Made by a program: the position numbers and the translations under genes. Positions 44,400 through 52,350 of a stretch of 64,000 nucleotides of DNA are shown here, piece after piece; the stretch's first letter is position 1, and each line of letters starts with the position of its first letter. The notes beneath the pieces are model-generated. The model worked only from the letters and a program-made list of their open reading frames with translations. It was not told where the DNA came from and did no database searches. The DNA comes from Microbacterium sp. SORGH_AS_0428 (GTDB lineage Bacteria; Actinomycetota; Actinomycetes; Actinomycetales; Microbacteriaceae): NCBI RefSeq assembly GCF_031453615.1, contig NZ_JAVIZT010000001.1:2294001-2358000 (forward strand), written 5' to 3'.

Positions 44400-45248
44400 T
44401 CAGGGTGCCGTGATCTCGTCGTAGGTGTCGGGGCGGCGGTCGCGGAAGAACTGCCAGTCGTCGCGCATCTGCTGCACGAGATCCATGTCGAGATCGCGGA
44501 TGAGGATCTCCTCGTGCTCGCCCGAGCCGAGCTCGCCCACGTAGTTGCCTCGGGGGTCGACGATCTGGCTCTTGCCGTAGAAGGTGACGGCCTCGTCGCC
44601 GTACTCGTTGTCCTCGCGGCCCACGCGGTTCGGTGCGAGCACGAAGTAGCCGTTCGCAACCGCCGCAGCCGGCTGCTCGACCTCCCACAGACGATTCGAG
44701 AGGCCGGGCTTGGTCGCATTGGGGTTGAAGGCGAGGTGCGCGCCGTTCAGGCCGAGCTCGCGCCACGCCTCGGGGAAGTGACGGTCGTAGCAGATGATCA
44801 CGCCGACCTTGCCGACGGCGGTGTCGAAGACGGGGTAGCCGAGGTTTCCGGGACGGAAGTAGAACTTCTCCCAGAACTTCTCGACGTGCGGGATGTGGTT
44901 CTTGCGGTAGATGCCGGCGATCGAGCCGTCCGCGTCCACCACGACGGCGGTGTTGTAGTAGACGCCGGTCTGCTGCTCCTCGTAGATGGGCAGCACCATC
45001 ACGAGCGACAGCTCCTTCGCCAGCGCGGCGAACCGCTGCACGATGGGTCCGTCCACGGGCTCCGCGTAGCGGTAGTACTTCTTGTCCTGGGTGATGCCGA
45101 AGTAGGGGCCGTAGAACAGCTCCTGGAAGCAGATCACCTGGGCGCCGGCGGCTGCCGCATCCCGAGCGAACTGTTCGTGCTTGTCGAGCATGGATGCCTT
45201 GTCGCCCGTCCACGTCGTCTGCGTGATCGCTGCGCGTACCGTCGTCAT
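44400..45248 (-). CDS. Nitrilase-superfamily amidohydrolase, likely beta-ureidopropionase
   Basis: This 282-residue carbon-nitrogen hydrolase has the full catalytic triad: Glu43 in VICFQELFYGPYF, Lys116 in GIYRKNHIP and Cys153 in GVIICYDRHFPEAWRELGL. The segment FWEKFYFRPGN is typical of N-carbamoyl-amino-acid and N-carbamoylputrescine amidases. In this operon the expected reaction is hydrolysis of N-carbamoyl-beta-alanine to beta-alanine, CO2 and ammonia. N-carbamoylputrescine amidase is the alternative by sequence alone. It is the first gene of the operon; GGGAGG precedes the ATG, and the promoter lies in the 128-bp gap shared with the divergent regulator. Confidence 0.9.
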   Translation of the reverse strand: MTTVRAAITQTTWTGDKASMLDKHEQFARDAAAAGAQVICFQELFYGPYFGITQDKKYYRYAEPVDGPIVQRFAALAKELSLVMVLPIYEEQQTGVYYNTAVVVDADGSIAGIYRKNHIPHVEKFWEKFYFRPGNLGYPVFDTAVGKVGVIICYDRHFPEAWRELGLNGAHLAFNPNATKPGLSNRLWEVEQPAAAVANGYFVLAPNRVGREDNEYGDEAVTFYGKSQIVDPRGNYVGELGSGEHEEILIRDLDMDLVQQMRDDWQFFRDRRPDTYDEITAP

Positions 45249-45376
45249 GATCGCCTCCCGGTTGTTTCTCGTGGAGGACCCTGGCAGCGACGGGGACCGG
45301 AGTGGTTCCGGCGGGTCATCCCCGTTCTGTTATCTTTCTGACTGAACATTTCTCTTCGGTTTCAGCCTGTGACGTG
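45249..45376. promoter_or_regulatory. Divergent control region of the pyrimidine operon and its MocR regulator
   Basis: The gap has an AT-rich patch at about 45326-45360 (TTCTGTTATCTTTCTGACTG), unusual for this genome. It is a likely place for both promoters. CTGAA (45342-45346) and TTCAG (45360-45364) form a weak inverted repeat within it, a possible regulator site. Confidence 0.45.
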
Positions 45377-46756
45377 ATGGTTAATGGTGCACCCGTGAGT
45401 GATTCGGCGAAAGACCCGGTCGGAGCGCGGATCGCCGCGGCCGGAGAGCGCAGTCCCGAGGGGATCGCCCGCGAACTGGGCCGCCTGGTGACCGACGGCG
45501 TGCTTGCGCCCGGCGATCGTCTGCCCACGGTGCGCGAGGTCGCTGCGCAGCTCTCGGTGAGCCCCGCGACGGTCAGCGCTGCCTGGCAGGCCCTCGCGCG
45601 CGCCGGCGTCATCGTGTCGCGGGGGAGAGCGGGAAGCTTCGTGCGTGCGCCTCGTCGTGCATGGCTCACCCCGCGCGTGAAGGGTCTGTCGGGGGCGGCC
45701 CCGGCCGGCTGGGATCTGGCGTCCGGCATGCCCGACCCCGCCCTCCTGCCCCCCTTGCGTGCAGCCTTCGAGCGTGTCGATCTGCGGGCGGGGGCGGGGC
45801 GTTACCACGACGTCCCGGTGCTTCCCGAGCTGGCGGACGTGCTGCGGGAGGGCTGGCCGTCGCGGGTGGAGACGCTGACCGTCGTCGACGGCGCGATGGA
45901 CGGCATCGCGAGAGTGATGGAACAGACCGTGCGCTTCGGCGACCGCGTGGCGATCGAGTCTCCCGGGTACCCCTATTTCTTCGATCTGCTGGATGCTCTC
46001 GGAGCCGAAGCCGTGCCGGTCGAGGTCGACGACGAGGGCATGGTGCCCGCATCCCTCACCCGGGCCCTCGCCCGGCATCCGTCGGCGGTGCTGCTGCAGC
46101 CGCGGGCTCAGAACCCGACCGGTGCCTCGATGACCTCGATGCGGGCCCAGCAGCTCGCGGGCGCGATCGGCGCGGCGCGCGACGGCGGCCGGGTGCTCGT
46201 CGTCGAGGACGACCACTCCGGACTGATCGCGATGGCGCCAGCGGTGACGCTCGCGCGTTGGCTGCCCGATCAGGTCGTCCAGGTGCGCAGCTTCTCGAAG
46301 TCGCACGGCCCCGACCTCCGCATCGCTGCCATGGGCGGGCCGGCCCACGTGCTGGACCGCGTCATCGCGCGCAGGATGCTGGGGCCGGGGTGGACCTCGC
46401 GCCTCCTGCAGAGCGTGCTGCTGGACATGCTCACCCGGCCGGATTCCGTGTCGGCCGTGAAGCGCGCCCGCCTGGCCTACCGGGACCGGCAGGAGGCGAT
46501 GGTGGGGGCGCTGCGCCGAGAGGGCATCCCCCTCGTGCCGCCGGACGGGATCAACCTCTGGGTGCCCGTGCTCGATGAGCGCGCGGCCCTGGTCGAACTC
46601 GCCGCCGCCGGGATCGTGGTCGCCGCGGGGGCGCCGTTCGTCGCGGGGGAGGCGCACGCGCCGCACGTGCGCGTGACGGCGGGGCTCATCGCATCCGCTG
46701 ACGCCGAGGGCGCGGCGGCCGCCCTCGCCGCTGCCGCGCGGGCAACGGGTCGCTGA
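45377..46756 (+). CDS. MocR/PdxR-type regulator (GntR HTH fused to aminotransferase fold)
   Basis: This 459-residue regulator has a GntR winged HTH (about residues 25-95, with GDRLPTVREVAAQLSVSPATVSAAWQALARAG) joined to a full class I aminotransferase-like domain. The PLP lysine lies in VRSFSKSHGPDLRIAAMGG, and LLQPRAQNPTGASM is the usual substrate-loop motif. Such regulators sense PLP or amino compounds; sensing of beta-alanine or another pathway amine is an attractive inference. It is divergent from the pyrimidine operon. The start is uncertain: ATG 45377 or GTG 45395; an ATG-like frame from 45302 would cover the promoter. Confidence 0.88.
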   Translation: MVNGAPVSDSAKDPVGARIAAAGERSPEGIARELGRLVTDGVLAPGDRLPTVREVAAQLSVSPATVSAAWQALARAGVIVSRGRAGSFVRAPRRAWLTPRVKGLSGAAPAGWDLASGMPDPALLPPLRAAFERVDLRAGAGRYHDVPVLPELADVLREGWPSRVETLTVVDGAMDGIARVMEQTVRFGDRVAIESPGYPYFFDLLDALGAEAVPVEVDDEGMVPASLTRALARHPSAVLLQPRAQNPTGASMTSMRAQQLAGAIGAARDGGRVLVVEDDHSGLIAMAPAVTLARWLPDQVVQVRSFSKSHGPDLRIAAMGGPAHVLDRVIARRMLGPGWTSRLLQSVLLDMLTRPDSVSAVKRARLAYRDRQEAMVGALRREGIPLVPPDGINLWVPVLDERAALVELAAAGIVVAAGAPFVAGEAHAPHVRVTAGLIASADAEGAAAALAAAARATGR

Positions 46757-46803
46757 GCACCGGATACATCGCTGGGCGGATGCGGGCTCTATCGCCGTCC
46801 GCG

Positions 46804-46809
46804 TAGCGT
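46804..46809 (+). promoter_or_regulatory. -10 box TAGCGT, leaderless start at 46816
   Basis: TAGCGT, six bases, then GTG 46816 of the histidine kinase. Confidence 0.55.
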
Positions 46810-46815
46810 GTCAGG

Positions 46816-47982
46816 GTGTTCCGCCAGCTCTCGCCCGTGCAATGGCTCGTGGACGCCGTCCTGGCGTTCGGGTTCTTCGGCCTCACGGGCTTCCTGTTCT
46901 ACACACCCTCCTCGGGCGACCAGGTGTGGGGCGTGCTGGTGTCGCTCGGCATGGCGGTGGCGCTGGGGCTGCGCCGGTTCTCGCCGTTCCTGGCGTTGGC
47001 CGTCGCGTGGGTGAGCGCGCTCGCACAGATGGCGCTGGGTCTGCAGCCCATGCTCAGCAACGTCGCGATCTTCGTCGTGCTCTACGCGACAGCCGCCTAC
47101 GGGACGCGGCTGTTGTTCTGGCTCGGCTTCTCCTCCGCGGTCGCCGGCTCCGCGGCCATCGCGATCTACCTCGTCTTCGTCAACTCCTACGTCGCCTCGT
47201 CCGGGCTCGACTGGCGGAGCCTGCCGATCGCCGTGTTCGTGATGCTCGCCGCGCTGTTCGCCCTCGGGCTGTCGTGGACAGCGGGCGCGCTGGTGCGCAC
47301 CGCGGCGCGTGCCAGGGAGACACGGCAGGCGAGGGATGCGGCGCGCGCGCAGGTGGCCATCGAGTCCGAGCGGATGCGGATCGCCCGCGACATGCACGAC
47401 ATCGTCGCGCACTCCCTCGCGGTGGTGATCGCGCAGGCCGACGGCGCCCGCTACGCGGCGGCGGCCGACCCCGCTGCTGCGACGACCGCCCTCGGGACGA
47501 TCTCTTCCACCGCGCGTTCCGCGCTGACGGATGTACGCCTGCTCCTCACCCAGCTGCGCCATCAGCAGGGGGCCGGGCCGCAGCCGACACTGGCGGATCT
47601 CGACGGCTTGTTCGCCCAGGTCCATGCGGCGGGCGTGGATCTGCGGGTGCAGATCGCGCCGGTGCCGCCGCAGGATGTGCCGGCGGCCGTGCAGCTCGCC
47701 GTGTTCCGCATCCTGCAGGAAGCGCTCACCAACGCCCTGCGGCACGGCGAGGGCCCCGTGGAGGTCTGGCTCGCGTGGCAGAGTGATCATGTGCGAGCAA
47801 CCGTGCGCAATGCGCTGCGTTCCCCGGCCCGTGAGCAGCAGCGGATGCTCGAGGACGCCGGCGGGCACGGCGTCGTCGGGATGCGCGAGCGCGCGCAGCT
47901 GGTCGGCGGAACATTGTTCGCCGGTGCCACCGACGGCGCCTTCGTCGTCGACGCGCATCTGCCGATCGGGGTCGCGGCGTGA
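46816..47982 (+). CDS. NarL-type sensor histidine kinase
   Basis: This 388-residue kinase has about five N-terminal membrane helices with short loops (roughly residues 5-165), a helical linker, then a HisKA_3 dimerisation domain with the phospho-acceptor His in ERMRIARDMHDIVAHSLAVV and a HATPase_c domain (N-box LQEALTNALRHGEG, G-box GHGVVGMRERAQLVGG). There is no large extracellular sensor, so it belongs to the DesK-like intramembrane-sensing group. Its TGA overlaps the GTG of the response regulator. An ABC exporter follows the pair and is a probable target. Confidence 0.93.
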   Translation: MFRQLSPVQWLVDAVLAFGFFGLTGFLFYTPSSGDQVWGVLVSLGMAVALGLRRFSPFLALAVAWVSALAQMALGLQPMLSNVAIFVVLYATAAYGTRLLFWLGFSSAVAGSAAIAIYLVFVNSYVASSGLDWRSLPIAVFVMLAALFALGLSWTAGALVRTAARARETRQARDAARAQVAIESERMRIARDMHDIVAHSLAVVIAQADGARYAAAADPAAATTALGTISSTARSALTDVRLLLTQLRHQQGAGPQPTLADLDGLFAQVHAAGVDLRVQIAPVPPQDVPAAVQLAVFRILQEALTNALRHGEGPVEVWLAWQSDHVRATVRNALRSPAREQQRMLEDAGGHGVVGMRERAQLVGGTLFAGATDGAFVVDAHLPIGVAA

Positions 47983-48623
47983 GCGCACCGGTACGCGTCG
48001 TCCTCGTCGACGACCAGGCGCTCTTCCGCGCCGGCATCCGCATGCTGGTGGATTCGCAGCCCGACCTGAGCGTCGTGGGCGAGGCGGGCGACGGCGTCGA
48101 GGCCATCGAGGTGGTGCGCCGAGAGCGCCCCGATGTCGTGCTGATGGACATCCGGATGCCGCGTCTCGACGGTCTTGCGGCCACGGCGGAACTGCTGCGC
48201 GACGCCGACGCGCCCCGCATCGTGATGCTGACGACCTTCGATCTGGATGAGGCGGCTGCTCGCGCGATCCGAGAGGGGGCCAGCGGGTTCCTGCTGAAAG
48301 ACGCGGATCCCGAGTTCCTGCTCGCCGCCATCCGCACGGTGCACGCGGGATCCGCTGTCATCGCCGCGAGTGCTACGCGCGACCTGTTCGCACAGTTCTC
48401 GCCCCCGGCCGTCGCAGTGCCGCCGGCCTGGCAGGCGCTCACCGACCGCGAGCGGGAGATCTTCGCGCTCGCCGCCCGGGGGCTTTCCAACGCCGAGATC
48501 GCGGAGCGGGAGTTCCTGTCCGAGGCGACCGTGAAGACGCACATCAGCCGCATCCTCGCCAAGCTCGCCCTGCGCGATCGCGTGCAGCTCGTCGTCTTCG
48601 CCTTCGAACACGGCCTCGTCTGA
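47979..48623 (+). CDS. NarL/LuxR-type response regulator
   Basis: This 214-residue regulator has a receiver domain (VVLVDDQALFRAGI, phospho-acceptor Asp in VVLMDIRMPRLDG, Thr in MLTTFD, Lys in LLKDADPE) and a C-terminal LuxR HTH (LTDREREIFALAARGLSNAE, TVKTHISRILAKL). The GTG start overlaps the kinase stop (GTGA), so the pair is translationally coupled. Likely target is the downstream ABC exporter, whose promoter lies 285 bp further on. Confidence 0.95.
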   Translation: MSAPVRVVLVDDQALFRAGIRMLVDSQPDLSVVGEAGDGVEAIEVVRRERPDVVLMDIRMPRLDGLAATAELLRDADAPRIVMLTTFDLDEAAARAIREGASGFLLKDADPEFLLAAIRTVHAGSAVIAASATRDLFAQFSPPAVAVPPAWQALTDREREIFALAARGLSNAEIAEREFLSEATVKTHISRILAKLALRDRVQLVVFAFEHGLV

Positions 48624-48683
48624 CCCGCCCCCGCCGCCCCGCGCCGCCCGCCCGCGCCGCCCGCGGTGCCCGAGCCCGGTGCC

Positions 48684-48820
48684 CGAGTTGCGTCGCAGTT
48701 GCGCAGATGCGCCACTTTTGCGCAGATGCCACTGTCAGTAACTGGCGCGGATGCGGAAAGGTGTGGCGTCGTCCGCAACGACTGGCGCGGATGCGGAAAA
48801 GTGTGGCGCCGTCCGCAGAC
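48684..48820. repeat. Intergenic repeat family B, locus 2, with 40-bp tandem duplication
   Basis: The 285-bp gap 48624-48908 has no gene apart from the promoter at its end. It starts with proline/alanine-like GC repeats, then GCCCGAGTTGCGTCGCA, TTGCGCAGATGCGCCAC and TTTGCGCAGATGCCACTG (to about 48734). Two 40-bp direct copies follow at 48741-48780 and 48781-48820 (unit start ACTGGCGCGGATGCGGAAA, differing at a few positions). The first part matches family B locus 1 in inverted orientation. Confidence 0.85.
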
Positions 48821-48895
48821 GCGACCCCCGACGAATCATCCGGCAGAAGGATGCGGATACACCGGGCGGGCGACGCGTCGATCCCGGCCGATTCA

Positions 48896-48901
48896 TAGCG
48901 T
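48896..48901 (+). promoter_or_regulatory. -10 box TAGCGT, leaderless start at 48909
   Basis: TAGCGT, seven bases, then ATG 48909 of the exporter ATPase. Confidence 0.55.
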
Positions 48902-48908
48902 CGAAGAC

Positions 48909-49676
48909 ATGCACATCTCCTCCAGCGAACTCGGCCTCGCCGCGCGCGTCTCGCGGCTCACGAAGACCTACGGCAGCGGCGCCGGCACCGTCCGCGCCCT
49001 CGACGACGTCGCGGTCGGCATCCGACGCGGCGAGTTCACCGCCATCATGGGAGCCTCCGGCTCCGGTAAGTCGACGCTCATGCACATCATGGCCGGCCTC
49101 GACGCCCCGACGAGCGGATCCGTGTGGATCGGCGACACCGACATCACCGGCCTCGGCGACCGGGAGCTGACCGTCCTGCGGCGTCGTCGGGTGGGCTTCG
49201 TCTTCCAGTCCTTCAACCTCGTGCCGACGCTCGACGTCATCGGCAACATCACACTCCCCTTCGACCTCGACGACCGCCGCCCGTCGGCGATCGAGCGCGC
49301 GCGGATCGACATGCTCGTCGAGACGCTCGGCCTGCGTTCACGTCTCACGCATCGTCCCCACGAGCTCAGCGGCGGCCAGCAGCAGCGGGTGGCGATCGCC
49401 CGCGCGCTCGCCACGGCGCCCGATCTGCTCTTCGCCGACGAGCCGACCGGCAACCTCGACTCCCGAACCGGTCGCGAGGTGCTGGCACTGCTCCGGGCGG
49501 CGAGCAGCGAGCACGGGCAGTCGATCGCGATGGTCACCCACGATCCGATCGCCGCGAGCCACGCGGACCGCGTTATCTATCTGGGCGACGGCCGCGTCGT
49601 CGCCGACCACCGAGGGCAAAGCGCCGAGCAGATCGCCGCGTTCATGCTCGCCGCGGAGCAGGGAGCCGTCGCGTGA
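48909..49676 (+). CDS. ABC exporter ATPase (MacB/LolD-like)
   Basis: This 255-residue ATP-binding subunit has Walker A GASGSGKST, Q-loop FQSFNLVPTLDV, signature LSGGQQQRVAIARA, Walker B LLFADEPTGNLDS (the TGNLDS ending is typical of MacB/LolD/FtsE-type ATPases) and His in MVTHDPIA. It works with the FtsX-type permease whose GTG overlaps its stop codon (GTGA). Known relatives expel peptides or confer resistance to cell-wall-active compounds. Close linkage to the two-component system suggests induction by envelope stress (inference). Confidence 0.94.
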   Translation: MHISSSELGLAARVSRLTKTYGSGAGTVRALDDVAVGIRRGEFTAIMGASGSGKSTLMHIMAGLDAPTSGSVWIGDTDITGLGDRELTVLRRRRVGFVFQSFNLVPTLDVIGNITLPFDLDDRRPSAIERARIDMLVETLGLRSRLTHRPHELSGGQQQRVAIARALATAPDLLFADEPTGNLDSRTGREVLALLRAASSEHGQSIAMVTHDPIAASHADRVIYLGDGRVVADHRGQSAEQIAAFMLAAEQGAVA

Positions 49677-51127
49677 GCGCCGTCGTGCTGCCCGCATCCG
49701 GCAGAGGCGCAGCGCCCCTCGCCTGGCTGCGCGAGCGCGGGATGGGGGCGAGCATCCTCGTCTCCGCCATCTCCACGGCGTTCGGGGTCATCCTCATCTC
49801 CGCCACCGGATACATCGCCGCGCTCCTGCGGGCGGACCCTTACATCGGCGACAGCGGCACGCTCGCGTTCGTGCTCAGCTTCCTCACCGTCCTGCTGGTG
49901 GGCGTCGCGGTCTACGTGGCCGGGGTCGTCACGGCCAACACCTTCGCCACGGTCGTCGCCGGCCGGACGCGGCGGATCGCCCTGCTGCGCCTCATCGGCG
50001 CATCGGCGCGTTCGCAGCGTACGGAGCTCGCGCGACAGGGCCTGATCGTGGGCGCGATCGGGGCGGTCGTCGGTCTCGTCGGCGGAACGCTGGTCGCGAT
50101 CATCGGGGTCGGAGCGGCCGATTGGATGCTGGGGCTCGACGTCTCCTTCACGCCCGTCGAGCCGATGCTCGTCGTCCCCGCGGTGATCGTCGCGCTCACC
50201 ACGTGGGTCGCCGCATGGGCGGGTTCGCGGCGGGTGCTCACGGTGACGCCCCTCGAGGCGCTCGGCGGCTCCGTGGAAGCGCCCTACGCCCGCGCCGCCC
50301 GCCGCACCGGACGCAACGTCACCGCGTTGGTACTTCTGGTTCTGGGCGCGCTCCTTCTCGCCGGCGGAATCGCCTTCGGGCTTCTCAACCCCACCGGCGT
50401 GATCATCGCCTTCTTCGGCGGAGTGCTGTCCTTCACGGGGCTCGCGCTCGGCGCGACGTTCGTGATGCCACCCGTCCTGCGCCTGGTCGGCTCGATCTTC
50501 GGCCGTTCGGCCATGTCACGCCTGGCTGCCCAGAACGCACTCCGCTACCCCGAGCGCTCGAGCCGCATGGCGATCGGCGTCGTCATGGGCGTCACGCTCA
50601 TCACGATGTTCGCCGTCGCCATCGCTTCGACGAAGGCGGTGCTCACCGCCGAAGGCGGAGGATCCATGCCGGACGAACTTTCGCGTGTGCTCGACACGTT
50701 CTCCGCCGTGATGATGGGACTCGTGGCCGTGTCGGCTGTCATCGCGGGTGTGGGGCTGGTCAACCTGCTGACACTGGGCGTCGTGCAGCGGCGCCGCGAG
50801 CTGGGACTGCTGCGCACCCTCGGCGTCTCGAACGCGCAGCTGCGAGCGATGGTGCTGCGCGAGGCCGCCCACATCACGATCGCGGCCACCGCGACCGGGT
50901 TGCTGCTCGGCATCGTCTACGGCTGGGCCGGAGCGCAGTCGCTGCTCGGCTCCATTCCGATCGATCCCACCCGCCCGTCAGACCCCACCTTCGTGCTGCC
51001 GGCCATCCCGCCGATCCCTGTGCTCGCGATCGTCGCGGCGACGACCGTGCTCACCCTGGTGGCGGCCGTCGTGCCGACCCGGCTCGCCACGCGCGTCGCC
51101 CCCATCGAGGCGCTCGCCGAGGCGTGA
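49673..51127 (+). CDS. FtsX/MacB-type ABC exporter permease
   Basis: This 484-residue membrane protein is a double FtsX-domain permease with about eight helices: one before residue 40, a first FtsX block (about 70-185), a central pair near VTALVLLVLGALLLAGGIAF, and a second FtsX block at the C-terminus (VVSAVIAGVGLVNLLTLGVV-like helix, then the RRRELGLLRTLGVS coupling helix). The first block has RTRRIALLRLIGAS at the equivalent place. Start GTG 49673 overlaps the ATPase stop. A terminator-like hairpin follows the gene. Confidence 0.93.
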   Translation: MSAVVLPASGRGAAPLAWLRERGMGASILVSAISTAFGVILISATGYIAALLRADPYIGDSGTLAFVLSFLTVLLVGVAVYVAGVVTANTFATVVAGRTRRIALLRLIGASARSQRTELARQGLIVGAIGAVVGLVGGTLVAIIGVGAADWMLGLDVSFTPVEPMLVVPAVIVALTTWVAAWAGSRRVLTVTPLEALGGSVEAPYARAARRTGRNVTALVLLVLGALLLAGGIAFGLLNPTGVIIAFFGGVLSFTGLALGATFVMPPVLRLVGSIFGRSAMSRLAAQNALRYPERSSRMAIGVVMGVTLITMFAVAIASTKAVLTAEGGGSMPDELSRVLDTFSAVMMGLVAVSAVIAGVGLVNLLTLGVVQRRRELGLLRTLGVSNAQLRAMVLREAAHITIAATATGLLLGIVYGWAGAQSLLGSIPIDPTRPSDPTFVLPAIPPIPVLAIVAATTVLTLVAAVVPTRLATRVAPIEALAEA

Positions 51128-51134
51128 GTCGTAG

Positions 51135-51164
51135 GCGGGTCCGTGCCGCGCGGTGCGGACCCGC
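51135..51164. terminator. Hairpin between convergent exporter and SRPBCC genes
   Basis: GCGGGTCCG (51135-51143) and CGGACCCGC (51156-51164) form a perfect 9-bp stem with a GC-rich 12-nt loop just before the stop codon of the minus-strand gene at 51165. No U-tract. Confidence 0.6.
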
Positions 51165-51662
51165 TCAGGCGGAGGCGGCGGCTTCCGGATCGTGGGCCCA
51201 CGACGGCGCGAGCGCACGGATGCGGGAGGCCCGCCACTGCCACGTCGCCCACAGCACCGGCCAGAACAGCGGAGCGGTCCGCCCCTCGATCACGAGCCGC
51301 TCGCGCCAGAGTGTGCGGCCGTATCCCGCGGGGCTCACCGCCATCTGGTGGTCCCACACATCCAGCGAAGCGAGCGGACCGGTCAGCGGAGCACCGGAGT
51401 CGCGGAAGATCCGCACCGGACCGCGGAGCTCGTCGACCGCGCGGTCGCTGACCGAGATGAGCTGGGTCCCGAGGGGCAGGAGCCCACCGGCGAACAACCC
51501 CACGGCGACGTCCTGACCGCTCTCCCAGCTGGTCGGTAGCGGGCTGAGCGGCTGCATGTCGATCACAGGGCCGTAGAGCTCGGCGACGGCGCGCGGCGAA
51601 TGCAGCGCCCGCCAGGCCGCATCCGGATCGCAGTCGATGACGAACTTCAGCAGGATGCGCAT
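51165..51662 (-). CDS. SRPBCC-fold protein
   Basis: This 165-residue protein looks like a START/SRPBCC-type hydrophobic-ligand-binding protein: MRILLKFVIDCDPDAAWRAL at the start, then strands around GTQLISVSDRAVDELRGPV, SLDVWDHQMAV and TLWRERLVIEG, and a C-terminal helix FWPVLWATWQWRASRIRALA. No catalytic residues can be named. CAGACT lies six bases before the ATG, so it is probably leaderless. It is divergent from the ComB-like gene over 75 bp. Confidence 0.7.
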   Translation of the reverse strand: MRILLKFVIDCDPDAAWRALHSPRAVAELYGPVIDMQPLSPLPTSWESGQDVAVGLFAGGLLPLGTQLISVSDRAVDELRGPVRIFRDSGAPLTGPLASLDVWDHQMAVSPAGYGRTLWRERLVIEGRTAPLFWPVLWATWQWRASRIRALAPSWAHDPEAAASA

Positions 51663-51725
51663 GACCCCAGTCTGCCCCGCGCGTCTCGTGACGTCACGCG
51701 GCTCGGCGCCGGCGCGGGGTCGTCC

Positions 51726-51731
51726 TAGTCT
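51726..51731 (+). promoter_or_regulatory. -10 box TAGTCT, leaderless start at 51738
   Basis: TAGTCT, six bases, then ATG 51738. Confidence 0.55.
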
Positions 51732-51737
51732 GGACGG

Positions 51738-52346
51738 ATGCTCGAGTCCGCCGACCAGTCGCGCTATCAGATCCGCTTCGAGTGGGGGTCGCCGGGGGTG
51801 CGCCGGCTCGCCGCATCCGACGTGGTCGTGATCGTGGACGTGCTGTCCGCCTCGACCGAGGTCGTGGATGCGGTCGCCGCCGGCGGCGCGGTCCCGCTCA
51901 CCGAGACGGGCCTCGCCGAGCTCGCGGGCACCGCCCACGATGCCGGTGCGATCGTCCTGCTCGGCGCGCTGCGCAACGCGGCCGCCGTCGCCGCGGCGGT
52001 GCTGGCGGAGCAGCAGCGTCGTGGCGCGCGCACCTCCGTGGCGGTGATCGCCGCGGGAGATGCGGATGCGGCCGGCTGGCGCGTGGCCGTCGAGGATCAG
52101 TTCGGCGCGGGGGCCGTCATCGACGCGCTCGGTGCGCTCGGGCTCGACCACACCTCGCCCGAGGCCGCAGCTGCGTGCGAATCGTTCCGCGGGCTGGGCA
52201 GCGCGGTGCGGCACCTGCTCACGGCGAGCGCGAGCGGGCAGGCGCTTCTGGAGGCGGGGGCGCGCGAGGCGGTGCTGTCCGCGGCGACGCTCGATGCCGC
52301 ATCCGCGGTTCCGGTTCTGCGGGACGGCGTCTTCGTCGCGGCGTGA
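51738..52346 (+). CDS. ComB-like 2-phosphosulfolactate phosphatase family protein
   Basis: This 202-residue protein matches the ComB family (2-phosphosulfolactate phosphatase, a Mg-dependent enzyme of coenzyme M synthesis in methanogens). Typical segments are SDVVVIVDVLSASTEVVDAV, GAIVLLGALRNAAAVA, the VAVIAAGDADAAGWRVAVED acidic cluster, and SPEAAAACESFRGL with HLLTASASGQALLEAG. ComB homologues occur in many bacteria without coenzyme M, where the substrate is unknown. No sulfolactate genes are adjacent. The start is set by TAGTCT. Its stop lies in TGAGCGCTCA, shared with the convergent SprT-like gene. Confidence 0.82.
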   Translation: MLESADQSRYQIRFEWGSPGVRRLAASDVVVIVDVLSASTEVVDAVAAGGAVPLTETGLAELAGTAHDAGAIVLLGALRNAAAVAAAVLAEQQRRGARTSVAVIAAGDADAAGWRVAVEDQFGAGAVIDALGALGLDHTSPEAAAACESFRGLGSAVRHLLTASASGQALLEAGAREAVLSAATLDAASAVPVLRDGVFVAA

Positions 52347-52350
52347 GCGC

